In this document: one piece after another, positions 16,359 through 23,875 of the stretch
How positions within the stretch are numbered: position 1 is the stretch's first letter
Layout: every line of letters begins with the position of its first letter
DNA from: Acidobacteriota bacterium
Lineage (GTDB): Bacteria; Acidobacteriota; Terriglobia; Terriglobales; Acidobacteriaceae
NCBI GenBank assembly: GCA_021802085.1
Contig: JAKAAZ010000012.1
Coordinates: 1 to 27,606, forward strand
DNA: 27,606 bases
Direction: 5' to 3'
The notes under the pieces: model-generated
What the model was told of the DNA's origin: nothing
The model's database searches: none
What the model saw: the letters and a program-made list of their open reading frames with translations, nothing else
Made by a program: the position numbers and the translations under genes

Positions 16359-16377
16359 CCGGTATGTCCGCGAGTCT

Positions 16378-17085
16378 CTATTTCGCTCCGGATTCCAGCA
16401 CGCCCGGGCACTCCGTCTGGATCCAATCCCGATAGGTCTTGTACCGGTTCCGATTGAAACGGTCTCCCGGACATACCGGACACCCCGCCGCCACGCGCAA
16501 CTGATCGCTCCAGGATTGTTTCGTGTGCGACTCCGGCTCCCAAAGTTCCTGTGAGTCGTTCGCGGCCGAGACCAGCGTCACATCCACATCCCCGCCCACA
16601 TTTCCCTCCCATTTGGCCTCCGGCTCAGGCGCAACGTCGCCTGTCGGCAGGCTGAGGGAAGACGTGCAGCTGCCGCTTTGGTTGCCATCGCTGCACGTGG
16701 CGGAGACACCACCGTGATGCGATTTGCTCTTGGCTTTGCGGCGCGTCAAAGGAGTGATCGAATCGGACTCACTCGTCTGGCCCAAACCCACCGATGGCAG
16801 CGCCATTCCCAATTCGAGCACGGCATCCGCCTCATTCGGCTTGGACACCACAGTCAAGCAGGTATCCTGGGCCACTTGCGTCGCGCCGGAATCCGCCGTC
16901 GTAGCGGAGTTGGCATCGATATAGACCGTACGGACCGGCTTTCCATCCATGGTGGTGATCGTTCGCTGTGGTTTTTTCGCCCACGCTGGAGCAGTCGCGA
17001 CAGCCAAAAGCAGCGTCATCCCCAAACAAATTGGCACCGCTGCCCGCCGCTTGCTTGAAATCGCTCCCCGCACTCTTCGCAGCAT
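16378..17085 (-). CDS. Small exported protein, unknown function
   Basis: A 235-residue protein with a clear signal peptide: basic start (MLRRVRG...KRRAAVP), hydrophobic core (ICLGMTLLLAVATAPAWA) and probable cleavage after AWA at residue 36. The mature part opens KKPQRTITTMDGKPVRTVYID and includes DTCLTVVSKPNEADAVLELGM, a form that recalls short periplasmic domains of acidobacterial proteins. It has six cysteines, including a CPVC near the C-terminus. The ending is FNRNRYKTYRDWIQTECPGVLES. No family is recognised. The ribosome-binding site AGGAGGA supports ATG 17085. The gene starts 26 bases after fabD and is probably the last gene of that operon. Confidence 0.72.
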   Translation of the reverse strand: MLRRVRGAISSKRRAAVPICLGMTLLLAVATAPAWAKKPQRTITTMDGKPVRTVYIDANSATTADSGATQVAQDTCLTVVSKPNEADAVLELGMALPSVGLGQTSESDSITPLTRRKAKSKSHHGGVSATCSDGNQSGSCTSSLSLPTGDVAPEPEAKWEGNVGGDVDVTLVSAANDSQELWEPESHTKQSWSDQLRVAAGCPVCPGDRFNRNRYKTYRDWIQTECPGVLESGAK

Positions 17086-17111
17086 GACGCGTTCCTCCTG
17101 CGCCGGCAGAA

Positions 17112-18083
17112 TTATCCTTGCAGCGCGGCCAGAGTCTTGTCCAGACTGGCAATATTCTCGACATTCAGGCAGGTCCGGCTGGAATCCATCGCACGCATCA
17201 ACCCGCACAGCACCCTGCCCGGACCAACCTCGATGCAGTAGGTCACCCCTGCCGCAATCAACTGCTGCTCGCACTCCACCCAGCGGACCGCGCCCGTCAC
17301 CTGACGAGTCAGCGCATCACGCGCGGCATCGCCGGTCTCAACCCAGGCGGCATCGACGTTCGCAACCACACGAATCTTCGGATCGTGAAACGCAATCGTG
17401 CCCAGATCTCTCTCCAGTCGAGCCTGCGCCGGCTGCATCAGCGCGCAGTGGAACGGAGCGCTCACCTTCAGCATCACGGCCCGCTTCGCGCCTCGTTCCT
17501 TGCATTTCGCCGCCGCCAGTTCCACCGCCGCCGTTGCTCCGGAAATCACCGTCTGTTCGGGAGCATTCATGTTCGCCGGGGCAACCACGCCGCCACATTC
17601 CTGCGCCGCATCGGCGCACGCTTCGCCAACCGCCTCCGCCGTCATCCCCAGAATCGCCGCCATCGCGCCCACTCCGGCAGCCACAGCGTCCTGCATATAC
17701 CGTCCGCGATTGCGCACCGTGCGCACCGCATCCGCAAACGCAAGCGTTCCCGCCGCGACATGCGCCGAATATTCCCCCAGAGAATGGCCCGCCGCAAACT
17801 CGCAGCTCACGCCGCGCTCTTCCAGCACCCGCAACGCCGCCACCGACGCCGTTAAAATCGCCGGCTGCGTGTTTTCCGTCAGCCTCAATTCCTCTTCCGG
17901 TCCCGCGAAGCAAAGTCGCGAAATGGAAAATCCCAGCGCCTCGTCGGCCTCTTCAAATACCGCCCGCGCCACGGAAAATTGTTCGTACAATTCGCGGCCC
18001 ATGCCAACGACCTGCGATCCCTGGCCAGGAAAAAGAAATGCAATTGTTTTCTGTGTAGTTGGGTTGGCTGAGGTCGTGCTCAT
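17112..18083 (-). CDS. fabD: Malonyl-CoA:ACP transacylase
   Basis: Loads malonate from CoA onto acyl carrier protein for fatty-acid chain extension. The protein has 323 residues. Motifs: FLFPGQGSQVVGMG (18-31), TENTQPAILTASVA, AAGHSLGEYSAHVAAG with nucleophile S101, RGRYMQ with the carboxylate-binding Arg, and SAPFHCALM with catalytic H212. The C-terminal QVTGAVRWVECEQQLIAAG and IEVGPGRVLCGL are also standard. The gene follows plsX by only 10 bases. In many bacteria fabH lies between plsX and fabD; here it does not. Confidence 0.96.
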   Translation of the reverse strand: MSTTSANPTTQKTIAFLFPGQGSQVVGMGRELYEQFSVARAVFEEADEALGFSISRLCFAGPEEELRLTENTQPAILTASVAALRVLEERGVSCEFAAGHSLGEYSAHVAAGTLAFADAVRTVRNRGRYMQDAVAAGVGAMAAILGMTAEAVGEACADAAQECGGVVAPANMNAPEQTVISGATAAVELAAAKCKERGAKRAVMLKVSAPFHCALMQPAQARLERDLGTIAFHDPKIRVVANVDAAWVETGDAARDALTRQVTGAVRWVECEQQLIAAGVTYCIEVGPGRVLCGLMRAMDSSRTCLNVENIASLDKTLAALQG

Positions 18084-18093
18084 AAGCGTTCGT

Positions 18094-19125
18094 TTAATCC
18101 GCAGTCGGTGCGCTGTTCAACGCCACCAACCCCTGCTCGATGGCTGCATTCACGTTGGCCTGGGCGAACTCCGCGGCCACGCGTATCCCATTCATAATGG
18201 CATGATCGTTCGACGAGCCATGGCCCACGATGCACACCCCGCGCACGCCCAGCAGCGGCGCGCCGCCGTATTCCGACTGGTCGATCCGATTCTTGAAGTG
18301 GTTGAATGCCTTGCGCGACAGCAGCGCGCCCACCTGCGCCGTTACTGTCGAGGTCAAGGATTCCCGCAGCGAGTCCCGCACCAGCCGCGCCAGCCCTTCC
18401 GATGCCTTCAGTGCCACGTTGCCGGTGAATCCATCGCAGACGACAACGTCGGCATGGCCGTTATAGATGTCGCGGCCCTCGACGTTGCCCAGAAAATGAA
18501 TCGGCAGCCGCTGCAGCAGCGGAAACGTCTCCCGCGTCAACTCATTGCCCTTGCCCTCTTCTTCGCCAATCGAGAGCAGGCCCACACGCGGGCGCGCAAT
18601 TTTCAGCACCGCGCGGGCGTACATCTCGCCCATCACCGCAAATTGCTCCAGATTTTTCGCCTTGCAATCGACGTTCGCGCCCACATCCAGCAGCAGGCTC
18701 GGCTTGCCCGTACTGGTCGGCAAAATCGCCACCAGCGCCGGACGATCCACGCCCGGCAGCGTGCCCAGAACCATCTTCGCCGTGGCCATGGCAGCGCCCG
18801 TGTTGCCCGCCGTCATAAAGCCCGCCGCGGTCCCGTCCCGCACCATTTTCAGGCCGACGCGCATCGTCGAATCCCGCTTGGAGCGGACCGCCTGCACCGC
18901 CTTTTCGTCCATGCCGATCGCTTCGCTGGCCTGAACAATTTTGATAGCGAGATGACGCGCGCCCACGCGACGCATTTGCTTGGCCAGCAGCGGCCGCAAC
19001 GTGCGCTCCGGCCCAATTAAAAACACCCGCACCGGGAGCTGCCGACACGCCAGGATTGCGCCGCGAATTTCCGGCTCTGGCGACTTGTCCGAGCCCATGG
19101 CGTCAAGAGCGATGTCAATCAGCAT
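18094..19125 (-). CDS. plsX: Phosphate acyltransferase PlsX
   Basis: Makes acyl-phosphate from acyl-ACP, the first step of the PlsX/PlsY route to phospholipids; a peripheral membrane enzyme. The protein has 343 residues. Motifs: IALDAMGSDKSPEPEIRGA at the N-terminus, SKRDSTMRVGLKMVRDG, GFMTAGNTGAAMATAKMVLG, LPTSTGKPSLLLDVGANVDC, SIGEEEGKGNELTRET, VVCDGFTGNVALKASEG and the C-terminal YGGAPLLGVRGVCIVGHGSS. The gene begins 12 bases downstream of rpmF and runs directly into fabD. Confidence 0.97.
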   Translation of the reverse strand: MLIDIALDAMGSDKSPEPEIRGAILACRQLPVRVFLIGPERTLRPLLAKQMRRVGARHLAIKIVQASEAIGMDEKAVQAVRSKRDSTMRVGLKMVRDGTAAGFMTAGNTGAAMATAKMVLGTLPGVDRPALVAILPTSTGKPSLLLDVGANVDCKAKNLEQFAVMGEMYARAVLKIARPRVGLLSIGEEEGKGNELTRETFPLLQRLPIHFLGNVEGRDIYNGHADVVVCDGFTGNVALKASEGLARLVRDSLRESLTSTVTAQVGALLSRKAFNHFKNRIDQSEYGGAPLLGVRGVCIVGHGSSNDHAIMNGIRVAAEFAQANVNAAIEQGLVALNSAPTAD

Positions 19126-19137
19126 GGAAGGATGTGA

Positions 19138-19326
19138 TTAGCTCTGCTGTTCCTTTACAACCAGGACTTCGCGGCCCTTGTACGTCCCGCACTTCGGACA
19201 CGCGTGATGCGGCAGCTTGCGTTCATGGCAGTTCGGGCATTCGGAAAGCGACTGCGTGGTCAGGCCGTCATGACTACGGCGAATGGAGGTGCGGCGCTTG
19301 GAATGGCGTCGCTTTGGATTCGGCAT
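19138..19326 (-). CDS. rpmF: 50S ribosomal protein L32
   Basis: A 62-residue ribosomal protein. The N-terminus MPNPKRRHSKRRTSIRRSHD is the standard basic L32 tail. A zinc ribbon follows with C30, C33, C43 and C46 (SECPNCHERKLPHHACPKCG), then TYKGREVL. AAAGGGA precedes ATG 19326. An open frame continues upstream but carries no L32-like residues. The position between yceD and plsX is the conserved one for this gene. Confidence 0.97.
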   Translation of the reverse strand: MPNPKRRHSKRRTSIRRSHDGLTTQSLSECPNCHERKLPHHACPKCGTYKGREVLVVKEQQS

Positions 19327-19429
19327 GGAAATTCCCTTTCCCCGCCGCTCGTGCTCTCTCGCATCGCGCGCCATCAACGCTGGCGCTATTCCGGTGAGAG
19401 TTCCGAAGGCGGGTAGAACAAACTTGAAA

Positions 19430-19996
19430 TTATGGTTTCCCTTGGCTGCGGACCGCATCCAGCCGAATGGCTTGGAGCGAGCTCCAGCGCGGATCTGCCG
19501 AAGTTGTCGCGCACTCGCAGGGATCCGTGTTGCGATTCCGGCCACACTCCGGACAAAGTCCTTTGCAATCTTCGCGGCAAAGGTTTTTGGCTGGAAGCGC
19601 CAGAAGGATCTGCTCGCGCAGCACATCTTCAAGCAATAAACCGTCCTCTTCATAGTAGCCGATTTCGGTCTCCGATGTGGAAATCGAGCGGTCGGAGTTG
19701 TCCAGATCGGCCCCGCTGGGACGAAAAATCAGGTCGAAGCTGGCCTCGATCGCCTGCTCCACCGGCTCCAGACACCGCGCGCATGCCACCTCCATCCGCG
19801 TATCCACGCTGCCCCGGATGCGGATGTCCTCGACAATATCGTGGGTGCCGCGATGCTCTTTCAGCAGATCGACGCGGCCGGCCGTGTGCAACACCCCCAC
19901 CTGCTGCATATCGTCTACAAAATCAATGCTTCCCGGAGCAAGTGTTTCATCAAAATCGATGGCCTGCCGTTCCAGATCGGCAACGAGGAACTTCAT
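19430..19996 (-). CDS. YceD/DUF177-family protein
   Basis: A 188-residue DUF177 protein. Members are found next to rpmF and have been linked to 23S rRNA biogenesis in plants and bacteria. The central region carries VACARCLEPVEQ, a CxxC also seen in other members. The C-terminal half has the hallmark LPAKNLCREDCKGLCPECGRNRN followed by CEC, a probable metal site. ATG 19996 is supported by TGGAGG upstream. It is the first gene of the predicted yceD-rpmF-plsX-fabD operon, with 103 bases before rpmF. Confidence 0.92.
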   Translation of the reverse strand: MKFLVADLERQAIDFDETLAPGSIDFVDDMQQVGVLHTAGRVDLLKEHRGTHDIVEDIRIRGSVDTRMEVACARCLEPVEQAIEASFDLIFRPSGADLDNSDRSISTSETEIGYYEEDGLLLEDVLREQILLALPAKNLCREDCKGLCPECGRNRNTDPCECATTSADPRWSSLQAIRLDAVRSQGKP

Positions 19997-20067
19997 CGCG
20001 ATGCCTCCAGGCGAGTATGAAATTCGAGCCGCGCCTCAACAAAATCCCGCCGCAGCCCTCTCCTTCG

Positions 20068-20096
20068 AGACTAAGTCCCACAACCCCGCCAGTCAA
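20068..20096 (-). promoter_or_regulatory. Promoter of the yceD-rpmF-plsX-fabD operon
   Basis: On the minus strand TTGACT (20096-20091), a 17-base spacer and TAGTCT (20073-20068) precede yceD by about 75 bases. The -35 is a strong match and the -10 a moderate one. Confidence 0.5.
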
Positions 20097-20153
20097 TTGC
20101 GTCGATGTCAGCAGAAATCGATCCTGGGTCGGCGAATCCAAGTTCCAAGGCCA

Positions 20154-21260
20154 CTACTCGATTTGTGACGGGGCGAGTGCCTTACGATTCGCGGTGCTGA
20201 GAACGACCAACAGGTGTGGCTCCGTCCTGAACCAAACCAGCGAATCTACAGCGATTTGACTGAAAGTCTTCCGAAACGCAGCGGCTTCCCGATCCTCAAA
20301 TGCGGTAAGAAAATCCACCGCGTTTTGAGGTATTTGCGACTGGTTCACGATGGCCAGCAGCGCTTGCTTGCGTGTCTCCGTCACCGGGCCGTCCGTTGCC
20401 ACGATTTCGCAAAAAAGAATGCGAATTGGTTCTTTCAAATCTGCAAATATCACGTCCGGTAGTTCCGCATTCAAATCAAACTTCAGTCCCACAGAGGCGG
20501 ACAATTCAGCAAACTGTGGCAGAGATTTCTTGTCGCTCGCGCTCAGCCAAAGCAATGCCGGCGATTCAAGATGGCGATGGGCAAACTGCTCGATCAGATC
20601 CTTCGCGATCAGAGAAGATGGGCCGGCGGCGATGCGGATTCGTGTGCCATCTGGAAGCTCAACGAGCAAATCGTCGCTCTTGGCGCTGATGCCCTGCGCC
20701 TTCAAGATCATGCGCTGCCGGGTAGCCTGGCCCAGGTGCCGGGCGGACCAAGCTTGGATTGTGGCTGCGAGAGCTTCTCCGGCTAGACTAGGCGAAAAAA
20801 GGGCAGCGAAATCGGCCGATATGTAATTGATCGGAGTACTCGCTGTAGTGGAGTAACCCGGGCACTTTTGCATGATGCCCATGCGCAAGAGCTGATTGCG
20901 CATCAGATCGTCACGGATTGGTTCTCGGCTGGTATCGGCATACCAGCGCTTTCCGGGCGCTCTAAATCCTGGACGGTTCACGGTGGAAAGCCACTCCAAA
21001 CGCTCTGCATCCGAGGTTTTTTGCGCCTGTTCCTCCGTAAAGAGGTACACGTAAGAAGGTCGCATGAAGCGATCGTGACCCTCCACGAAACCGCCGTACA
21101 GGAAAACGAAGACAACGCGAGCAGCCATCGTACCAACGAGAATGCCCCGGTCTGGAAACTCCACTGGGAAGATTGCAGTGAGCCGGGCCTGAATCTCCTC
21201 GACCCTGGGCAGCGGCGGGAGGGAGTGGAGCGATTTCTTAGGCAGCCGCTTTTCGGTCAA
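20154..21260 (-). CDS. Type II restriction endonuclease, BsuBI/PstI family
   Basis: A 368-residue restriction enzyme of the BsuBI/PstI family (PF06616), whose founding members cut CTGCAG. Family landmarks in order: YADTSREPIRDDLMR (107-121), INYISADFAALFSP, AAGPSSLIAKDLIEQFA (211-227), SPALLWLSASDKKSL, and the PD-(D/E)xK-type catalytic segment. That segment has Asp in LPDVIFADL (267-275) and Glu in CEIVATDGPVTETRKQALL (284-302). Then come FLTAFEDREAAAFRKTF and VWFRTEPHLLVVL. The start is TTG 21260, whose bases overlap the TGA of the methylase gene (TTGA). Translation is probably coupled, so that endonuclease is made only after methylase. The actual recognition site here is inferred from the family only. 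Confidence 0.92.
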   Translation of the reverse strand: MTEKRLPKKSLHSLPPLPRVEEIQARLTAIFPVEFPDRGILVGTMAARVVFVFLYGGFVEGHDRFMRPSYVYLFTEEQAQKTSDAERLEWLSTVNRPGFRAPGKRWYADTSREPIRDDLMRNQLLRMGIMQKCPGYSTTASTPINYISADFAALFSPSLAGEALAATIQAWSARHLGQATRQRMILKAQGISAKSDDLLVELPDGTRIRIAAGPSSLIAKDLIEQFAHRHLESPALLWLSASDKKSLPQFAELSASVGLKFDLNAELPDVIFADLKEPIRILFCEIVATDGPVTETRKQALLAIVNQSQIPQNAVDFLTAFEDREAAAFRKTFSQIAVDSLVWFRTEPHLLVVLSTANRKALAPSQIE

Positions 21261-22807
21261 GCGACCCCGACTTTCTGCCGAACCCCAAGCACATGATCGA
21301 CGGCGGCATCGGCCTGCATCAGGGTGGAAGCCGCCGATATGCGGCGGCCAATCTCAATCAACGCGCTTAAGGACGGCAGCGGAAGCCCGCGGAGGTCCGC
21401 AGCGTTTACTTGGGTGTTCCCGGACACCCGGCGCAAGTAGCTGTCCACATAAAAACTATTCAAGAATGCAGCTAAACCCTTGGCTTCGTCTGCGTTTATT
21501 AGGCCGCCCGGCCGGTAGATATAGTTCGTGTGATTTTCAAGCCCCAGTACATTTCCGGGAATGCTGCCGCCAATGTACGGCGCGGCGGTGATCCGCCGTA
21601 TATCCTCTTTGGGACTGAATCGCCGAAGCACTATCATATTGGCGTTCGGAACCAGCATCCACGCGGTTTCGGCGTTTGCCGTGATGTGCTCCCGCTTTTT
21701 GTTAATTGGCCAGGAAATGCGCATGTGTTGCACATGCTGCATCCATAGGAGCGGTACGGTTGCAGGCTTCGGCACCCCTGACAGGTGGTGGGCTGCTCGA
21801 AACGCCACTACAGGTCCAGTGCTAATTTTCAGTCCGTGCGAAGCTAAGGTCGCTTGGAAGCTACGCGTTTCCGGCAAGCTTTCTTGCATTGGTAGCGAAA
21901 TTATATTGTGCGCATCTTCGCTGATGATCTCGCAGGCAGGAACTGTGTGCAGAACGGACTCGCCGAGATCGCGGATACCGGCACTCGTGCTGACCTCAAT
22001 TGCGTTCGCGTTGCCGCTCCGGGCCGTGGCCCACGTAATCATAGCCTCCTGCAGCACTTCATCGTCTGTGAAGTGGTCTTGCCTGCTCTCAAACACGTGC
22101 ATCGCATCAATGTGAAGACGCAACAGCATCTGACGCCGAGCTTGGGAGAAATATGGGCCATTTGTCCAGGAACGCGGGGTGATGAAGCACCAACGTCCAC
22201 CGGGATTCAAAACCCTCGAACAAGCGGCCATGAACAGGCCATAGATGTTTGGCTGCCCATATACAGCGTAAAGATGCTGGGATGCCCGCTCATCTTTCTT
22301 GTTGAGCTTGAAATATGGGGGGTTCGCGACTACCAGATCGAACTGTGGTTTATCGCAAGCCACGTCGGAGAGCAGAAAGTCTTCAATCCGGATGCCGACT
22401 TTGACGTTGATTCCTGCCCTGTCTCCTTCGCGACGCATCCTATCCGCCAGTTGCTTCAAGATCGGCCGAAGCCTTCCATCTAATTCGAACATCTGAACGC
22501 AAATTTGCTCCGGACGTTCATCTTGCAGCAATAGTTCCTGAACAGCCGCCGCCGCTAGAACGCCTGCGCCCGCAGCTGGATCCAACACCCGAACAGTCTT
22601 TTTCAAAGACAGACGGCTACAAGCACGAACGGCCATCGCCCTGGCAATCGCGGGGGGCGTCATAAATTGACCGAGCTGCTTTTGTTCCACGCGTCGCAAC
22701 TCCCGAGTCACTGCGAACCCGTTTTCGTGCGCCAACGAGATCATGTCCATATAGAAGTCCTGGCCACCGGCTGCTTGTAAAATCATCTCAGGCCAGTGTA
22801 ATCCCAT
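21257..22807 (-). CDS. N6-adenine DNA methyltransferase of the BsuBI/PstI-type system
   Basis: Modifies the site of the neighbouring endonuclease. The protein has 516 residues from ATG 22807. The order is gamma-type: GQFMTPPAIARAMAV (N-terminal Eco57I-like signature), motif I VRVLDPAAGAGVLAAAAV for S-adenosylmethionine, a second acidic motif (VQMFELDG), and the catalytic motif IV DLVVANPPYFKLNKKD. The C-terminal half is the target-recognition part, ending NAADLRGLPLPSLSAL. ATG 22750 (AGGA 7 bases upstream) is an alternative start. The frame also stays open to ATG 22879, but those 24 extra codons are repeat sequence (22831-22906). Gene order is methylase first, endonuclease second, with a 4-base overlap. 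Confidence 0.9.
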   Translation of the reverse strand: MGLHWPEMILQAAGGQDFYMDMISLAHENGFAVTRELRRVEQKQLGQFMTPPAIARAMAVRACSRLSLKKTVRVLDPAAGAGVLAAAAVQELLLQDERPEQICVQMFELDGRLRPILKQLADRMRREGDRAGINVKVGIRIEDFLLSDVACDKPQFDLVVANPPYFKLNKKDERASQHLYAVYGQPNIYGLFMAACSRVLNPGGRWCFITPRSWTNGPYFSQARRQMLLRLHIDAMHVFESRQDHFTDDEVLQEAMITWATARSGNANAIEVSTSAGIRDLGESVLHTVPACEIISEDAHNIISLPMQESLPETRSFQATLASHGLKISTGPVVAFRAAHHLSGVPKPATVPLLWMQHVQHMRISWPINKKREHITANAETAWMLVPNANMIVLRRFSPKEDIRRITAAPYIGGSIPGNVLGLENHTNYIYRPGGLINADEAKGLAAFLNSFYVDSYLRRVSGNTQVNAADLRGLPLPSLSALIEIGRRISAASTLMQADAAVDHVLGVRQKVGVA

Positions 22808-22830
22808 CCCAGCCTTCGATTGAGGTTGGC

Positions 22831-22906
22831 GGGTGGCCCATTCAAGCCTTCTTTTGGCTTTAGTGGCCGGGTGCCCCACTCAAGCCTTCTTTTGGCTTTA
22901 GTGGGG
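22831..22906. repeat. Two tandem 38-bp hairpin repeats
   Basis: Units 22831-22868 and 22869-22906 agree at 34 of 38 positions (GGGTGSCCCAYTCAAGCC-TTCTTTT-GGCTTTAGTGG core). The second unit folds as an imperfect hairpin, CCCCACTCAAGCC with GGCTTTAGTGGGG, with one mismatch. They lie between the methylase gene and higA. Confidence 0.85.
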
Positions 22907-22912
22907 AGTTCA

Positions 22913-23191
22913 TCACGCCGCCAGCGGCTTAATCTTGCGGCGCTTCCGCTGCGAGACTTCCCACAAATCCCGCTGCAATTGCGCCTTCGAGAAGAAATCC
23001 GGCGAGAGGGAAAATGCCTCGCCCAGACGAATGCTCAGGTCCATCGTGACGGCGGTGCGGCCATTCAGAATGCGTGAGATTGTGGCGCGGGCAACGCCGA
23101 TATGTTCGGCCAATTCCGTGGCAGAATGATCTCCCATGAACTCTCGTAGCAGTTCACCGGGACTTGCCGGGTTGTGCATAGTTGCAGGCAT
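22913..23191 (-). CDS. higA: HigA-type antitoxin (XRE-family HTH)
   Basis: A 92-residue antitoxin that should bind and neutralise the HigB-like toxin and repress the operon. After MPATMHNPASPGELLREFM comes an XRE helix-turn-helix (TELAEHIGVARATISRILNGRTAVT), then the typical tail DLSIRLGEAFSLSPDFFSKAQLQRDLWE and a basic end (QRKRRKIKPLAA). The start ATG 23191 lies 17 bases after the toxin stop, with AAGGAGTGAGG upstream. Toxin-before-antitoxin order is characteristic of higBA. Confidence 0.92.
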   Translation of the reverse strand: MPATMHNPASPGELLREFMGDHSATELAEHIGVARATISRILNGRTAVTMDLSIRLGEAFSLSPDFFSKAQLQRDLWEVSQRKRRKIKPLAA

Positions 23192-23208
23192 CGTCGTAGC
23201 CTCACTCC

Positions 23209-23487
23209 TTAGTGATAGTCCATATAGTCCACGAGAATCGCGTCCTGTCCCTCGAACGAAAATGTCAAACGCCAATTCCCATTCACCTTGACGGCATAGT
23301 GATTCTTCATCGTCCCCTTCAACGGATGAAATTCCCAGCCGGACCGATCCATATCCCCCGGAACCGAAGCGAGATTCAAAGTCGTAAGCAGAATGCGTAG
23401 ACGAGCTTCGTGCTTCGGCTGAATCCCGGCCTTCGACCCTGTGCGGAAGAACGTTTCTACTCCGCGATGACGAAAGCTTCGGATCAC
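23209..23487 (-). CDS. higB: HigB-type toxin (RelE/ParE superfamily)
   Basis: A 92-residue toxin of the HigB branch; characterised members are ribosome-dependent mRNA endonucleases. Visible family features are the opening IRSFRHRGVETFFRTGSKAGI, PKHEARLRILLTTLNLA, the conserved SGWEFHPLKGTMKNHYAVKV, and the ending GNWRLTFSFEGQDAILVDYMDYH. The start is GTG 23487, without a clear ribosome-binding site, right next to the palindromic operator at 23497-23515. This suggests a short leader and tight control. Confidence 0.92.
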   Translation of the reverse strand: MIRSFRHRGVETFFRTGSKAGIQPKHEARLRILLTTLNLASVPGDMDRSGWEFHPLKGTMKNHYAVKVNGNWRLTFSFEGQDAILVDYMDYH

Positions 23488-23496
23488 AGAAACGAG

Positions 23497-23515
23497 TGTA
23501 ACATACTATGTTACA
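23497..23515. promoter_or_regulatory. Palindromic operator of higBA
   Basis: A perfect 19-base inverted repeat, TGTAACATA-C-TATGTTACA, lies 10 bases upstream of the toxin start. It overlaps the expected -10 region (TATGTT on the minus strand). It is the expected binding site for HigA dimers (inference from family behaviour). Confidence 0.75.
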
Positions 23516-23547
23516 TTGCGAGCCAATATTGGGAACAAACTGGCGCC

Positions 23548-23580
23548 GGGTGCCCCAGGTCTCGCTTCTGAGACCTGGGA
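23548..23580. repeat. Palindromic repeat with perfect 10-bp stem
   Basis: It opens with GGGTGCCCCA, as the second 38-bp unit does, and then forms CCCAGGTCTC (23554-23563) paired with GAGACCTGGG (23570-23579) around GCTTCT. No T-run follows. It probably belongs to a dispersed repeat family. Confidence 0.75.
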
Positions 23581-23643
23581 TCCACCACTCACCGCTTCTT
23601 CCACCCCAGCAGCGCCTCCAGTTGCATCCGCGCCACCTCCGGC

Positions 23644-23681
23644 GGGTGGCCCATTCAATCCGTCTTTTGGCTTGAGTGGGA
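23644..23681. repeat. Third copy of the 38-bp hairpin repeat
   Basis: It matches the unit at 22831-22868 at 33 of 38 positions (GGGTGGCCCATTCAATCC-GTCTTTT-GGCTTGAGTGGG). With the tandem pair it encloses higBA. Confidence 0.8.
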
Positions 23682-23875
23682 TGAGGAGGACTCTGGCGGC
23701 GAGGACCAGGGGACTTCGATGTCCGCCGAATACCCCATATCGACCCGCGTTCTGTGCGGGGAGATAATAAGACGGCCTCATTCCCTCGCTACGGATTCCT
23801 TGCGTATTCCACAGAGGCCGCAAGGTCCGCGTCGAATCCAAGACACCCGGCACGGAAATCCTGCGTCCCTTCCCT

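Larger units (their letters stand above)
23516..23875. other. Gene-free, repeat-rich spacer between higBA and thiE
   Basis: The region holds a perfect hairpin repeat (23548-23580) and a third copy of the 38-bp repeat (23644-23681). On the minus strand it also holds a short segment ending at TGA 23589-23591 that reads PPEVARMQLEALLGWKKR. This looks like the tail of a lost gene, but the open frame before it is only repeat sequence. The longer minus frame through the region is made of repeat sequence and is not called. Confidence 0.55.

Noticed and set aside
17398..19020. 540-codon plus-strand frame opposite fabD and plsX
   Set aside because: It is the complement of two certain genes and arises from their GC-rich codon use; the composition (Arg, Ala, Pro, His) is typical of shadow frames.
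22808..22879. Longer start of the methylase at ATG 22879
   Set aside because: The extra 24 codons are read from the 38-bp repeats and end just before ATG 22807; they show no methylase similarity.
23506..23853. 115-codon minus-strand frame between thiE and higB
   Set aside because: It consists largely of repeat units (23548-23580 and 23644-23681) and overlaps the higBA operator; low-complexity Gly/Ala content.
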